64,000 nucleotides of DNA from Bog-473 sp963788585 (GCA_963788585.1 CAWBHA010000006.1:248001-312000); one strand, 5' to 3'. Shown: positions 18,792 to 28,531, counted from the stretch's first letter. Made by a program: numbers and translations. Notes: generated from the sequence alone by a model not told the origin.

Positions 18792-19571
18792 ATGACGACG
18801 ACGACACAGCACCCGCTGGATCGCCTCTTCGCTCGGCGGGTCCTCCTCTTCGTCTACTGGGGCGTCGCCCTGTTCCTCGCACCGTGGATCGTCGCTCTCT
18901 ACCTGGAGCAGCCGCCGAATGGGACCGCTTACCACCTGCACTTCGTGCGATTCGGGGTCTCGTTTCTCATGTTGGTCGGCATGCTGGGCACGGCGGCAGG
19001 GGTCTACAAGCGATCTCACTACACGCCCATTCTGGCGACTTGCACCGCGACGGTGGCGGCAATCACCGGGTGGTTCTCTGTGGTCACCACGACCGGGCCG
19101 AGTTTTGCGTTCTCACTTTCCTACGCACTCATCGTCCTACTCCCAGTGGTCGTGTTGTGCATCTGGATCGTCTGGTGCCTCTCGCGACCGCCGGGCGAAC
19201 GCGTCCATCCTCCGAAAGTCGCAGCTCTCTTTTTGACCATCGGGGCGATCGCTCTGATCCCCTTGCTCGTCGTACTTAGCCAGGGACTCCCCTCCCAGCA
19301 CGCCGCGCACCATCTTCGTATGGTGTGGACCGGGCTGGACATTCTCGAGCTCATCGGCCTCGTGGCGACAGGGTGGTGCATCTACAGACAGCTGCCGGGC
19401 CTGGTGGTCGCTGCCGCGTTCACCGGCACGCTGCTCTTCTGCGACGCTTGGTTCAACGTGGTCGCTACCACTGGGAGCGTCCAGGCTGCTGGCGTGGTGA
19501 TGGCCGTCGCGGAGCTACCGCTTGCGATCCTCTCCTTCACTGTGGCCAGGCGGGCAGCGCGCCGAGGTTGA
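18792..19571 (+). CDS. Hypothetical seven-helix membrane protein
   Basis: 259 residues with about seven hydrophobic segments and short loops, start MTTTTQHPLDRLFARR. Polar residues within helices include SVVTTTGPSF and FNVVATTGS, related TTG motifs in helices 3 and 7 that hint at an internal repeat. Such proteins occur in Actinobacteria without assigned function. It has its own upstream region and no obvious partner. Confidence 0.7.
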   Translation: MTTTTQHPLDRLFARRVLLFVYWGVALFLAPWIVALYLEQPPNGTAYHLHFVRFGVSFLMLVGMLGTAAGVYKRSHYTPILATCTATVAAITGWFSVVTTTGPSFAFSLSYALIVLLPVVVLCIWIVWCLSRPPGERVHPPKVAALFLTIGAIALIPLLVVLSQGLPSQHAAHHLRMVWTGLDILELIGLVATGWCIYRQLPGLVVAAAFTGTLLFCDAWFNVVATTGSVQAAGVVMAVAELPLAILSFTVARRAARRG

Positions 19572-19736
19572 GCCCGTGACGGCGGCCGCTGGCAGTGTCG
19601 GAGGGGTCCTGTCACACGGCACCCTCAAACAGCATCAAGAATCCCTGCTCCGCTCGCCACAGTTGGATGTGCCGGCGGCGGGACTGCGGTTATCGAAAAC
19701 CGCGCCACGACTCTGCCAGCCATCATCATCCCTCGG

Positions 19737-20399
19737 TCACGAGTTCACGACGCCCGTGACACCATCGGCGATGAGGTACAGACCGACCATGAGGAAGACG
19801 ACGGCGGCGATTGTCGGGCCCGCACGCACCACCCGACCCCGGAGCGCTTCCAGGTGCTGTTGGGCCTCACCAGGGCGCCGGGCGAAATACCGGAACGCCA
19901 ATCCGACAGTGGCCGTAGAGACGACCGTGAACAGGAGGAACGCGACGAGCGCGACCTCTCAGGCTCCGTGATCGCGGATCACGACGACGGCGGCTGCTGC
20001 GGTGAGTGCCCACGGCTGCTTGAGGACCCCCACGATGGCGGCCTGCCACGGATTGAGCCTCTGCAGGCGTGCGGTGAGATTGCGGGTGACGCCCGAGGGG
20101 GTCTTCGGCAGGTTTCGGTTTTGCCACTGTCGCTTCGCAGCGAGAATGAGCCCTATCCCTAGAAGGAACTCGATGATCTCTACGGCAGTGCAGCCGCCAC
20201 CGTGTTGCGCACTATGAGTCCCGCCGACCGGATAGCTGACGCTGAAGACGATGACCAGCGAGACGCTCCAGCCGATCAGAAAGGCCGCGGCGTTCACTTT
20301 CGCCCGAGTCGTCGCCAAGAGCAGGATGAAGACAACGATCGTGGCTGGGGACAGACTCGCCAAGAGCCCCAGCAGCACGATGGTGATCACCAAGCTCAT
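19737..20399 (-). pseudogene. GAP-family (Sap-like) membrane protein with an internal TGA
   Basis: From ATG 20399 the frame encodes MSLVITIVLLGLLASLSPAT, the opening of GAP/Sap (sulfolipid-1-addressing) proteins, then an intact sequence up to VVVIRDHGA. A TGA at 19959-19961 interrupts it. The same frame continues with the rest of the family (VALVAFLLFTVVSTATVGLA, ARRPGEAQQHLEALRG, FLMVGLYLIADGVTGV) to a proper stop at 19737. Full length would be about 220 residues, as usual for the family. A single nonsense change therefore separates it from an intact gene. The family is linked to export of glycolipids in mycobacteria. Confidence 0.75.
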
Positions 20400-20474
20400 A
20401 GGAGGCCCAGTGTCCCCCAGCTGATTGCAGTGCTCCATTCAGGTCGCAGGACAGAGGCAATTCTGGCCACCACG

Positions 20475-21362
20475 TCACGTCGTCGGAGCGGGTGACGGCA
20501 TACCGTCGGCACTCCCCAGCTTGGTGTTGGCGGGCTCCTCGCCCGAACCCAGCAGCACGATGCCGACGATGGCGATCAGCAGGCCGACGACCGCCGAGGT
20601 CACATGGCCGCCGCCGCTGGCCGAGAGCCTTTCTCCGTAGACGGCGATCCCCAAGATCACACTGGAGAAGAGCGTCACGGCGTTGCTCGAGGCCATGGCC
20701 GGAGCGAGGACGCCGGTCTTGAGCGCCCCTTGCTGAAGGGCGAACCCGACCACGGCCGAGACCACGAGGACGTAAACCGACCAGTCGGCGAGAAGTGACA
20801 GTGCTCCATGGCCCAGCTCCCCGACGAAGGACTTGGTCACGGCGGCCTGGAGCCCGTAGCCGAGGCCGGCAGCGCTGCCGAACAGGAGGGCCTTCGATCC
20901 ACCCTTCATCGTGGTTCCGAAGGCAGCCAAGACACTGACGAGGACCGACGTGCCGAGGCAGGCCCCCCACCATAAGGAGGCACTCGCGTGGTTCGTGCCT
21001 CCGCTCGGGGCACCGGCCCACAAGAAGAACATGATGCCGACCAGGACAGCCAAGGCTCCGAGCCACTCCCTTGGCCCTATGTGCTGTTTGGTGAGCCAGA
21101 TCCCCAGCGGGAGCGCGATCACCAGGCTCATCGCAGTCAGGGACTGCACGACGACCAACGGACCGCGGTCAAGCGCCCCGGCCTGAAGGATCCACCCCGC
21201 AGCCTGAAAGATCATTCCGGCCAACCAGACCGGCTTATGGAAGATCTCGACCAAGAACCGTGGATCGTTCTCCCCCGACGAGGTCTGCAGCGTCCCTTTC
21301 TGCTGCAGGACCGTCCCGAAGGCGAACGCCAATGCGGCCAGTGCCGCCAACGAGTACGCCAC
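20475..21362 (-). CDS. DMT-superfamily (EamA/NIPA-like) transporter
   Basis: 295 residues, about nine to ten membrane helices in two repeats typical of the drug/metabolite transporter fold. The N-terminal ALAFAFGTVLQQKGTL and the sequences GWILQAGALDRGPLVVVQ and ALQQGALKTGVLAPAMA resemble actinobacterial DMT proteins. The substrate is unknown. It lies upstream of the broken GAP gene on the same strand, with a 75-base gap. Confidence 0.82.
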   Translation of the reverse strand: MAYSLAALAALAFAFGTVLQQKGTLQTSSGENDPRFLVEIFHKPVWLAGMIFQAAGWILQAGALDRGPLVVVQSLTAMSLVIALPLGIWLTKQHIGPREWLGALAVLVGIMFFLWAGAPSGGTNHASASLWWGACLGTSVLVSVLAAFGTTMKGGSKALLFGSAAGLGYGLQAAVTKSFVGELGHGALSLLADWSVYVLVVSAVVGFALQQGALKTGVLAPAMASSNAVTLFSSVILGIAVYGERLSASGGGHVTSAVVGLLIAIVGIVLLGSGEEPANTKLGSADGMPSPAPTT

Positions 21363-21436
21363 TGTCGCCCCCTAACCTTGGCCCGTCGACTGCCTTGAGC
21401 CGGACATGAGATCTGGCCTCACCGTGGCCGTCGTGC

Positions 21437-21721
21437 TCAGACGACTATTGGCTCCTCGACCTGCCCGGGGGGAGGAGTGCCGGTCACGGCCTTCCAGCCG
21501 ATAGCAGTCAGGCGGGCGCTCATCATCTTGGCGATGGCGAGGCCGATGCCGGCTGCAGCCGCCCACAGCAGGGCGTCTGGCCACGAGAACCCCGCCTTTG
21601 TGGGATCGAACGGCGTCACAGGTGCAGTGTCCTTGCGGACGGCCCGGTAGGTCGCCCTGAGCAACTTCCGGGCGAGCAGACCGCCCAGCATCCCGGTGAC
21701 GGTGGATACCAGCTTCCACAT
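21437..21721 (-). CDS. DUF4235 small membrane protein
   Basis: 94 residues from ATG 21721. A TM-like N-terminus (LVSTVTGMLGGLLARKLL) is followed by a charged loop and a second hydrophobic segment (WPDALLWAAAAGIGLAIAKMM). The order and spacing match DUF4235, an uncharacterised actinobacterial family. It is 75 bases upstream of the DMT gene in the same direction. Confidence 0.75.
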   Translation of the reverse strand: MWKLVSTVTGMLGGLLARKLLRATYRAVRKDTAPVTPFDPTKAGFSWPDALLWAAAAGIGLAIAKMMSARLTAIGWKAVTGTPPPGQVEEPIVV

Positions 21722-22255
21722 CCGCTCGCGCCCGATCACGTTGGGCGCCCATCTCTGGACATACCCGAATTCTACCTGCGCCCGGCCTGACTGTCCCCGT
21801 ACATCTGCGATTCTTGGCCGGCGGCGAGCCTCTCCCGTGGACAACTGTCCGACTCGAGTCAAACCGGAGCGGCACGGTGGAGGGGATCCGCTCGCCCGCG
21901 CCGGTCGAGAACGCCGTTCCAGCCAATCGAGGCAGACGAAGAGGTTGGACACTGCAACGCATCGTCCATCAAGGCAGACCAAAGTGCATGATGGAGACGC
22001 GCCGAATCTGTAGGTCGACCACGATCGGAGAAGAGACGACGGATGTGACGCAACGACCCGACACCGCGCCACCCGCCGTGCCGCAACTCACCGTCGAGGA
22101 GCCCGTCAAGCTCGCCAAGGAGGGGCGCGCTCGCGCCCCGATCGTCCCAGGCGGAGTTCAGTCCTGCGACGGATCGAACGACAGGCCACGACCCGGGTGT
22201 CCGAACGACGCCCGATCCTACCGACGGCGGCTGCTGCACGGCGCTCTGCGACGCG
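21722..22255. other. Intergenic region upstream of DUF4235
   Basis: About 530 bases between DUF4235 and the 3' end of the SulP gene. A plus-strand frame from GTG 22046 begins plausibly (VTQRPDTAPPAVPQLTVEEP) but turns into Arg/Pro-rich shadow sequence and overlaps the SulP gene, so I do not call it. Nothing else is seen. Confidence 0.4.
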
Positions 22256-23977
22256 TCACCCCTCACCCACTGCGGCGATGGCCGCCTCCAGCGTCGGGTA
22301 GAACCGATCACGATCGAGCGTCTCGAACAACCCGTACCGAGATACCAGATCTTGGAGCCGGCTACGCATCTCCACGAACGCCATGTGGATGCCCGAGGCA
22401 TTGAGCTCCCGGTCCAGTTGCTCGAGCATCCGGGCGGCTGACACGTCGACATCGGTCATTGCCTGACACTGGACGACGACCCACGAGGGACGGCGTTCGG
22501 CGACGACGCGGCGGATCTGGGCGCGGAAGGCTGAGGCGTTTGCGAAGAACAGCGGGGCTTCCCAGCGGTAGACGACGATCCCCGGAATTTCGTGTGCGTT
22601 GGGGTGCCGCTCGATGTTGTGCCACCCTCCCAGCTCCTGCACGTCGCCGAGGACGGCCCCGTGTGGTTGCCAGCTGCGGCGGAAGAACAGGAGCACCGCG
22701 AGAACGATGGCAATGACGATCCCCGGCAGGACCCCGAGCACGATCACGCCCAGGCTGGCGACCACCGAGAGGATCAGGGCGCTCTTCCGGACCTTGGAGT
22801 AGCGGACCAGGGCCCCGAGGTCGAGCAGCGACAATGCGGCTGCGATCAAAACGGCAGCCAAGGCCGACTGCGGGAGGTCGGCAAGCAAGGAGTTGAAGAA
22901 CAGCAGCAGCGCAACGACGATCCCGGCACCGACCAACGAGGCCAGTTGGGACTTGGCCCCTGCCTGCTCGACGACCGCCGTGCGCGACCCGCTGGTCGAT
23001 ACGGCGAAACCCTGGAGCAGGCCTGCGGCGAGGTTGGCCGCCCCGATGCCGATCATCTCCTGGTTGGGATCGACGTCCTCACCCCTACGGGCCCCGAAGC
23101 TTGAAGAAGTGGCGATCGTGTCGGCCAGTGACACCAGCGTGATGCCTACCGCGGCGACCGTCAGAGGTCCAACATCAGCCCACTTCGTCCAGGGCACTGA
23201 GGGTGTGGGGACCCCGCGAGGCAGCGTCCCCACGGTCGAGACCCCGTGCGCGTGCAGGTCGAAGATCGCGGAGACGACGGTGGCCGCCACGATCCCAACG
23301 AGGACAGCAGGGACGACCTTGGTGAATCGGGACAGCACCAACAAGATGGCCAATACCCCGAGCCCGACCACCAGCGCTGCCACGACGGTGCGGTCGAGTC
23401 CGAGCGCGAAGGCCTTGAGCTCGGGCCCAAAGCCCTCGGCATCAGTCGAGAACCCAAAGAGCTTGGGCAACTGGCCCACGATGATAATGAGGGCGAGGCC
23501 ATTCATGTAGCCCACCTGCACCTCACTCGAGAGCAGATCAGCGACGAACCCGAGCTTCCCAATTCCTAGTCCGATTTCGATGACAGCAACAATTATTGCG
23601 AGCATCCCGGCCAGCGCGATTGCCCGATGGACGTCTCCACCAGCTGCGAGCAAGGGCAAGAGGGCGGCGAAGATCAACGGCGAAATCGACGAATCCGGAC
23701 CTAAGACGAGGATCCTCGACGGACCGAAGACCGCATAGCCGACGAGGCACCCGATGGACGTGTACAAGCCGGTCACAGGTGGGAGCCCAGCCAGCTCCGC
23801 ATAGGCCAATCCCTGGGGTACCAAGATGGCAGCCAGCACGACGCCGGCGACGACATCGGACCGTGTCCATCTCCGGTCGTAGGTCCGAACCACCCTGACA
23901 CCCGGTATCCATCTGGCTAACCCCGAAGACCCTTCACCGAGGGCGCCTCCCTTCGCACCGTGATCTTGTGCCGTCAC
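22256..23977 (-). CDS. SulP-family anion transporter with STAS domain
   Basis: 573 residues. About twelve membrane segments carry the SulP hallmarks: DVVAGVVLAAILVPQGLAYAELAG, GLYTSI, GPDSSISP, and an NQEMIGIGAANL(A)AGLLQGF-like segment with the SGSRTAV that follows. A cytoplasmic STAS domain covers about 455-560 (GIVVYRWEAPLFFANA; WVVVQCQAMTDVDVSA, where an SxxD-like loop is AMTDVD). SulP proteins move sulfate, bicarbonate or other anions, often by symport. The substrate is not evident and no sulfate-assimilation or carbonic-anhydrase gene is adjacent. Confidence 0.92.
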   Translation of the reverse strand: MTAQDHGAKGGALGEGSSGLARWIPGVRVVRTYDRRWTRSDVVAGVVLAAILVPQGLAYAELAGLPPVTGLYTSIGCLVGYAVFGPSRILVLGPDSSISPLIFAALLPLLAAGGDVHRAIALAGMLAIIVAVIEIGLGIGKLGFVADLLSSEVQVGYMNGLALIIIVGQLPKLFGFSTDAEGFGPELKAFALGLDRTVVAALVVGLGVLAILLVLSRFTKVVPAVLVGIVAATVVSAIFDLHAHGVSTVGTLPRGVPTPSVPWTKWADVGPLTVAAVGITLVSLADTIATSSSFGARRGEDVDPNQEMIGIGAANLAAGLLQGFAVSTSGSRTAVVEQAGAKSQLASLVGAGIVVALLLFFNSLLADLPQSALAAVLIAAALSLLDLGALVRYSKVRKSALILSVVASLGVIVLGVLPGIVIAIVLAVLLFFRRSWQPHGAVLGDVQELGGWHNIERHPNAHEIPGIVVYRWEAPLFFANASAFRAQIRRVVAERRPSWVVVQCQAMTDVDVSAARMLEQLDRELNASGIHMAFVEMRSRLQDLVSRYGLFETLDRDRFYPTLEAAIAAVGEG

Positions 23978-24136
23978 GCCGTTCGTCCCGAACCTACAAT
24001 GCGGTCAATTCGAGGACCAGGGACTCGTGCACGAGGATGGCAACGCCCCAGCGGTATCGGAGACGTCGTCGCCCCGGTGGCACGAGCACGACTGGACCTG
24101 GGGATACGCAACTGGAGCAGAGGAGGGTGGGGCCAC

Positions 24137-25498
24137 GTGGCTGAATCGAGTCGTCCCTCTTCCGCTCGAGCCCGAGTTCTCGCCATCCTCTCGCTTGTCG
24201 CGGTCCTGCTCCTCGCAGTTGCGGTACTCGACTTCCTCATCCGCAATGGTGTGTACGTGGCGCTCGGTGTGGCGGGGTTCGCGCTCGGCATCGCCGGAGG
24301 TTGGTGGGTCATCTCAAAACGGCCTCCCGGCCGCTGGTACGGGATCGTCGGGGCACTCCTGGGTGCAGCTCTCCTGATCGCCGCCTTACTGGGGGCAGGG
24401 GCCGAAGACTGGGAGTCCTTCGTCCGCGCGCTCATCTGCCTTGTGCTCCTCGCGACTGCCGTTCTGGCAGCTCGAGCGGCGATGGCTGCCCGCCTCCGGG
24501 CCACCGCAGCCAATCGGGTACACCGCGTGAGGCGGCCTCAATATCCGGTACTCCTCTGCAATCCGTGGTCGGGCGGCGGAAAGGTCGAGAAGTTCGGATT
24601 GGTGGAGGTGGCGACGTCGCTCGGAGTCCAGACTGTGATGGGGCTCGACCACGGGCTCGACCTAGCCGAGCTGGCTCGAGACGCCATCGCCAGGGGCGCG
24701 GACTGCCTGGGAATGGCCGGTGGTGATGGCTCACAGGCATTGGTGGCCTCTATCGCCGTGGAGCACGATCTTCCCTTTGTATGCGTGGCCGCAGGTACGC
24801 GAAATCACTTCGCGCTCGACCTCGGGCTGGACCGCCGCGATCCGCGACAGAGCGTGTACGCCTTCCGCGATGCCATCGAACGCCGAGTGGACTACGCAAC
24901 GGTGAACGGTCGATTCTTCGTCAACAACGTCTCCCTCGGCGTCTACGCCACCATCGTGCAGCGAGAGGGCTACCGAGAAGCCAAGGCGGCCACGACACGG
25001 CAGCTGCTTCCCGAGCTGCTGGGCGAGACCACAGAGCCCTTCGACCTGTCGTTCGTCACGCCCGACGGCACCGAGGTAGACGGTTCCTTTCTCGTCATGG
25101 TGTCGAACGACCCTTATGTCCTCGCCGCCTCGCCCAGCACGTCTCAGCGCCTCCGACTCGACACCGGTCGGCTCGGCGTGTTCGCAGTAACCGCAGCGAC
25201 GGGCGCACAGGCGGCCGAGGTCGTCACTCTTGCCCTGGCCGGCCAAGGAGGCCGTAGCGGCCACGCCTTCGAGTTCAGCTGTCCGAAATTCGAAATCTGG
25301 TCTCGCTCGGGTAGGGCGTTCGCCGGTGTCGATGGCGAGGCGCTCGAACTTGAGACGCCAATGACCTTTCGCAGCCACCCTCACGGCCTGCGCATGCTCG
25401 TTCCCGAGGGGAACATCGAAATCGCGCTGAAACGTCAGTCCCGCGGCGTCCATGTGCGCGACCTGGTCCACCTGGCGAGTGGCGGGCTGCCGGGCTAG
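24137..25498 (+). CDS. Diacylglycerol-kinase-like lipid kinase with membrane N-terminus
   Basis: 453 residues from GTG 24137, which has a strong GAGGAGGGTGG site four bases upstream; the frame is open further upstream without family character. Three to four hydrophobic segments fill residues 15-120. The DAGK catalytic domain follows: LLCNPWSGGGK, then the nucleotide motif GMAGGDGSQ (Gly195-Gly198) and CVAAGTRNHFALDLGLD, the usual GGDGT and G-T-x-N-x-x-A-x-x-L-G pattern. It should phosphorylate a lipid substrate at the membrane. The TM-DAGK fusion is less common than soluble DagK/YegS forms. Confidence 0.85.
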   Translation: MAESSRPSSARARVLAILSLVAVLLLAVAVLDFLIRNGVYVALGVAGFALGIAGGWWVISKRPPGRWYGIVGALLGAALLIAALLGAGAEDWESFVRALICLVLLATAVLAARAAMAARLRATAANRVHRVRRPQYPVLLCNPWSGGGKVEKFGLVEVATSLGVQTVMGLDHGLDLAELARDAIARGADCLGMAGGDGSQALVASIAVEHDLPFVCVAAGTRNHFALDLGLDRRDPRQSVYAFRDAIERRVDYATVNGRFFVNNVSLGVYATIVQREGYREAKAATTRQLLPELLGETTEPFDLSFVTPDGTEVDGSFLVMVSNDPYVLAASPSTSQRLRLDTGRLGVFAVTAATGAQAAEVVTLALAGQGGRSGHAFEFSCPKFEIWSRSGRAFAGVDGEALELETPMTFRSHPHGLRMLVPEGNIEIALKRQSRGVHVRDLVHLASGGLPG

Positions 25499-25518
25499 TT
25501 GCCGTCTCCGAGACCGGG

Positions 25519-26355
25519 TCAGAATCGCGACGGCACCTCGCGTGGGCGTGTACGCGGCTCTCGGTAGCCGCCTTTCCTTTGGCGAGCCGGCAGGACGACC
25601 TGCGCCGCTTTCTCGTTCTTGTAGGGGACCAGGTCGAGGATGTGGCTGATCACATTGAGGCGGGCCCGGCGCTTGTCGTTCGAGTCAGCCACGTACCAAG
25701 GGGCCGCCTCGGTGTCAGTGGTGGCGAACATAGCGTCGCGTGCCCTTGAGTAGTCGTACCAGCGGCCGTAGGAGTCGAGGTCCATCTGCGAGAGCTTCCA
25801 GATCTTGCGGCCGTCGTCGATACGAGCAGTCAGGCGACGCGTCTGCTCGTCTTGGTCGACCTCGAGCCAGTACTTGAGCAGGATCACGCCGGAGTCGACT
25901 ATCGCCTGCTCAACGAAGGGAACGAGTTCCAGAAACCGAGCTGACTCCTCGGGGGTACAGAACCCCATGACGGGCTCGACTCCGGCACGGTTGTACCAGC
26001 TTCGATCGAAGATCACGACCTCACGACTGGCGGGGAGATGAGGAATGTAGCGCTGGAAGTACATCTGCGAGCGTTCACGCTCGTTCGGAGCGGGCAGTGC
26101 CACGACCCTAAAGACGCGGGGACTGACGCGCTCGGTCAGCCGCTTGATGACGCCCCCCTTGCCAGCGGTGTCCCGGCCCTCGAACACAATGCACACCTTG
26201 GCGTGCTCCTCGACAACCCAGCGCTGCATCTGCACGAGTTCGACCTGCAGGCGTCGGAGCTCCTCCTCGTATTCCTTGCGTCGCATCTTCTTCAATGGCT
26301 TTCTAGGCTCTCCCGCATTACGACCGTCGCCTGATGAACGCGCGACCTGTGTCAT
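25519..26355 (-). CDS. ppk2: Polyphosphate kinase 2 (PPK2)
   Basis: 278 residues. The P-loop is FEGRDTAGKGG (about 59-68), the Walker B region is VIFDRSWYNRAG (about 114-125), and the lid region carries ERERSQMYFQRY, all typical of single-domain PPK2 enzymes. These transfer phosphate between polyphosphate and nucleoside di- or monophosphates; the class cannot be set with certainty. It is followed 32 bases downstream... on the same strand the DUF1269 gene lies just upstream (26388-26921), so both may respond together to stress. Confidence 0.92.
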   Translation of the reverse strand: MTQVARSSGDGRNAGEPRKPLKKMRRKEYEEELRRLQVELVQMQRWVVEEHAKVCIVFEGRDTAGKGGVIKRLTERVSPRVFRVVALPAPNERERSQMYFQRYIPHLPASREVVIFDRSWYNRAGVEPVMGFCTPEESARFLELVPFVEQAIVDSGVILLKYWLEVDQDEQTRRLTARIDDGRKIWKLSQMDLDSYGRWYDYSRARDAMFATTDTEAAPWYVADSNDKRRARLNVISHILDLVPYKNEKAAQVVLPARQRKGGYREPRTRPREVPSRF

Positions 26356-26387
26356 GACCCGAGCGCAACCATTCGGGGTGGTGGGGC

Positions 26388-26921
26388 CTAGGACTTCTGC
26401 GCTTCGGCGGCGTCGGCTTCGATCTCCTCCTGGTCCGCCTTGAGCTGCTTCTCCTCAACTTTGCGTGCCCGTTTCATGGCCGAGCGGACCTTGGCCTGCA
26501 GGTCCGAGACGGCGACCACAACCAGACCGGCCTCACCTTCGTCGAGCGATTCGCCCAGGTCCTTGAGATCTCCACGGCTCATTCCTGCCGCTGCGTGACC
26601 GGCCAGCGCACCGAGCAAGGCGCCAGCGCCCGTCGTGCCCAACAGGAGGCCTCCGCCGATGGCGGCGGCCGGGAAGAGGACAATCACCAGACCTGTCGCG
26701 AGGCCGACCCCGCCACCAAGCACACCCCCGACCCGCGTTGGGGTCTCATGCTTCTTGACGATCTTGACCCTGCCCTTGTGGTCACGCTCGATGACGGCCG
26801 CGTCATAGGCGTCTATGAGATTGACCTCGGTGTGGAGCTCCCGGAGGAGCTCGTAGTCAGCCAGTGCGTCGGCAGCATTGCCGTAGACACCGCAGTACAC
26901 CAAGAGAGTGTCGATCGCCAT
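26388..26921 (-). CDS. DUF1269-family membrane-associated protein
   Basis: 177 residues. An N-terminal ferredoxin-like part (LLVYCGVYGNAADALADYELLRE, DAYDAAVIERDHKGRVKIVKKHE) is followed by a Gly-rich hydrophobic hairpin (about 65-110) and a C-terminal part ending in a charged coiled helix rich in Lys, Glu and Ala. This is the DUF1269 layout. The function is unknown; the family is common in stress-linked gene blocks. It lies 32 bases upstream of ppk2 on the same strand. Confidence 0.82.
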   Translation of the reverse strand: MAIDTLLVYCGVYGNAADALADYELLRELHTEVNLIDAYDAAVIERDHKGRVKIVKKHETPTRVGGVLGGGVGLATGLVIVLFPAAAIGGGLLLGTTGAGALLGALAGHAAAGMSRGDLKDLGESLDEGEAGLVVVAVSDLQAKVRSAMKRARKVEEKQLKADQEEIEADAAEAQKS

Positions 26922-26972
26922 ATCAGCGCTCCTATCAGGTCGCGTGCACCTCAGAATAGTTGCGCTTCAACG

Positions 26973-27386
26973 TTAGAGGCGGCTCAGCTCTTGTGGGCTG
27001 AGAGGCGTCTCTGAAGGGGCGCCGTAGGCGGCGAGCGCGTAGATTACGAATACGCCCAGAGCGATGTAGGTCAAGGACCAGATCGGGTAATAAGGCATCC
27101 ACCAGATGGCGCTGATGGCGCCAATTGCTCCTGCCGCGATACCGACCCAACGACCCAACTGAGAGCGCCCCAAGACCGCCAAGCTGCACAGGATCAAGAT
27201 GATCCCGACGATCAGGTAGACCCAGCCATACGTCTTGAGGCTGGTGCCAAACAAAGCATCTTCGAGATTCTGGGGAACAGCCCCGTGATAGCGGAACGCC
27301 CAGATCGCATCGAAGATGCGCATGATGCCGGCCACCCCCAACACGATGGAAGCGAAGATGACCCATCCGTGGCCCCGGTCGTTCAT
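26973..27386 (-). CDS. DUF7144-like four-helix membrane protein
   Basis: 137 residues from ATG 27386 with GGGGG six bases upstream. Four membrane segments start with GWVIFASIVLGVAGIMRIFDA and include KTYGWVYLIVGIILIL, typical of the actinobacterial family named DUF7144. The function is unknown. It ends 51 bases upstream of the DUF1269 gene in the same direction, which suggests an operon with DUF1269 and ppk2. Confidence 0.75.
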   Translation of the reverse strand: MNDRGHGWVIFASIVLGVAGIMRIFDAIWAFRYHGAVPQNLEDALFGTSLKTYGWVYLIVGIILILCSLAVLGRSQLGRWVGIAAGAIGAISAIWWMPYYPIWSLTYIALGVFVIYALAAYGAPSETPLSPQELSRL

Positions 27387-27632
27387 GACGAACCCCCACT
27401 CAACGTGCTCGTCGCGGGGCGAGCTGCCGAGCGACTGCTGCTGCCCATCCAGGTATATACCCGCATTGCTCTCAATGGAAGAGCCTGAAGCAGGCGCGGA
27501 ACAAGTCATCTTTTGATGGGTGCCTGCACGGGCAATCGCTGGGTTGAACCTGCGTAGATCTCCCACTGGCAATTCTGCAACGGGGAGACTAAAACCTGCT
27601 GGAGAAGTCACATTTTGGGTGCAGGAGAGAGC

Positions 27633-28037
27633 ATGCTTGCGTACGACTACCCGCTGGGCGGGGTGTTGTTGACGATGCTCTACTTCTTCTTGTTCTTCAT
27701 CTGGATCTGGATCCTCATCACTGTCTTCATGGACATCTTCCGCAGTCCTGATCTCAGCGGGTGGGCCAAAGCACTCTGGTGCATCTTCGTCATCATCATC
27801 CCGTTCCTCGGTGTCTTCATCTACCTGATTGCCCGGAGCGGAAAGATGCAAGAGCGCCAAGCGCTCGACGCCGCCCGGCAGAAGCAGGCGTTCGGCTCGT
27901 ACGTCCGTGAGGCTGTCGGGACCTCAGGCGAGGATGTCACGTCCCAACTCACGCACCTCGCCGATCTGAAGGCACAAGGCGGCCTCAGTGATTCCGAGTT
28001 CGAGGCACAAAAGGCCAAAGTTCTGGCGATAGGCTGA
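27633..28037 (+). CDS. SHOCT-domain membrane protein with PLD-N-type helices
   Basis: 134 residues from ATG 27633 with AGGAGAG just upstream; a TTG at 27615 is possible. Two membrane helices (about 9-33 and 47-66, with SGWAKALWCIFVIIIPFLGVFIYL, the phospholipase_D-nuclease N-terminal pattern) precede a linker and a C-terminal SHOCT motif (LADLKAQGGLSDSEFEAQKAKVL). SHOCT is a short oligomerisation motif. First gene of a three-gene run with 28082 and 28532. Confidence 0.85.
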   Translation: MLAYDYPLGGVLLTMLYFFLFFIWIWILITVFMDIFRSPDLSGWAKALWCIFVIIIPFLGVFIYLIARSGKMQERQALDAARQKQAFGSYVREAVGTSGEDVTSQLTHLADLKAQGGLSDSEFEAQKAKVLAIG

Positions 28038-28081
28038 AACCAAGCACGGACGACCGCGTCCGAGGGGAGGAGGAGCAGCAG

Positions 28082-28519
28082 ATGGCAGAGGGCAACGGAT
28101 CTCTGGGCCCGATCAGCTACTTGGTCGTGGAGTTCCCGGGGAGCAAGATGACCGGCGAGGGGTTGCCCATCCTGGTCGATCTCGTCGATCGGGGCGTGAT
28201 CAGGATCTTGGATCTGGTCTTCGTCACCAAAGGTCAGGACGGCTCCCTGGGGATCATCGCGCTCGCGGATCTGGACCACGACGGGACGATCGACCTCGCC
28301 GTCTTCGACGGCGTGTCGTCAGGTCTGGTGAGTCAAGAAGATCTCGACGACGCGGCACCGGTGATCTCGCCTGGGTCGTCTGCCGCTATCTTGATCTTCG
28401 AGAACCGCTGGGCGACGCCATTCATTCAGGCTCTGCGACGCGGTGCGGCTCAACTCGTTGCCGCCGGCTACATACCCCAGGACGACCTCGCGGCCGCGCT
28501 CGACGCGGCTGCGGGCTGA
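28082..28519 (+). CDS. DUF6325/DUF1269-like protein
   Basis: 145 residues with a strong GGGAGGAGGAGCAG site. The sequence opens with GPISYLVVEFPGSKMTGEGLPILVDLVDRGVIRILDLVF and has ILIFENRWATPFIQALRRGAAQLVAAG, the DUF6325 pattern, related to the DUF1269 ferredoxin-like fold. No membrane segment is present. It sits between two SHOCT genes, 44 bases after the first and 12 before the second, so it is very likely co-expressed with them. The function is unknown. Confidence 0.82.
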   Translation: MAEGNGSLGPISYLVVEFPGSKMTGEGLPILVDLVDRGVIRILDLVFVTKGQDGSLGIIALADLDHDGTIDLAVFDGVSSGLVSQEDLDDAAPVISPGSSAAILIFENRWATPFIQALRRGAAQLVAAGYIPQDDLAAALDAAAG

Positions 28520-28531
28520 AAGGAGACCGAC

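Noticed and set aside
19959..19961. TGA as selenocysteine in the GAP-family gene
   Set aside because: No known selenoprotein in this family and no stem-loop seen just downstream; a nonsense mutation is simpler.
22046..22404. Plus-strand ORF overlapping the SulP gene
   Set aside because: It starts plausibly but most of it is antisense to the SulP STAS domain.
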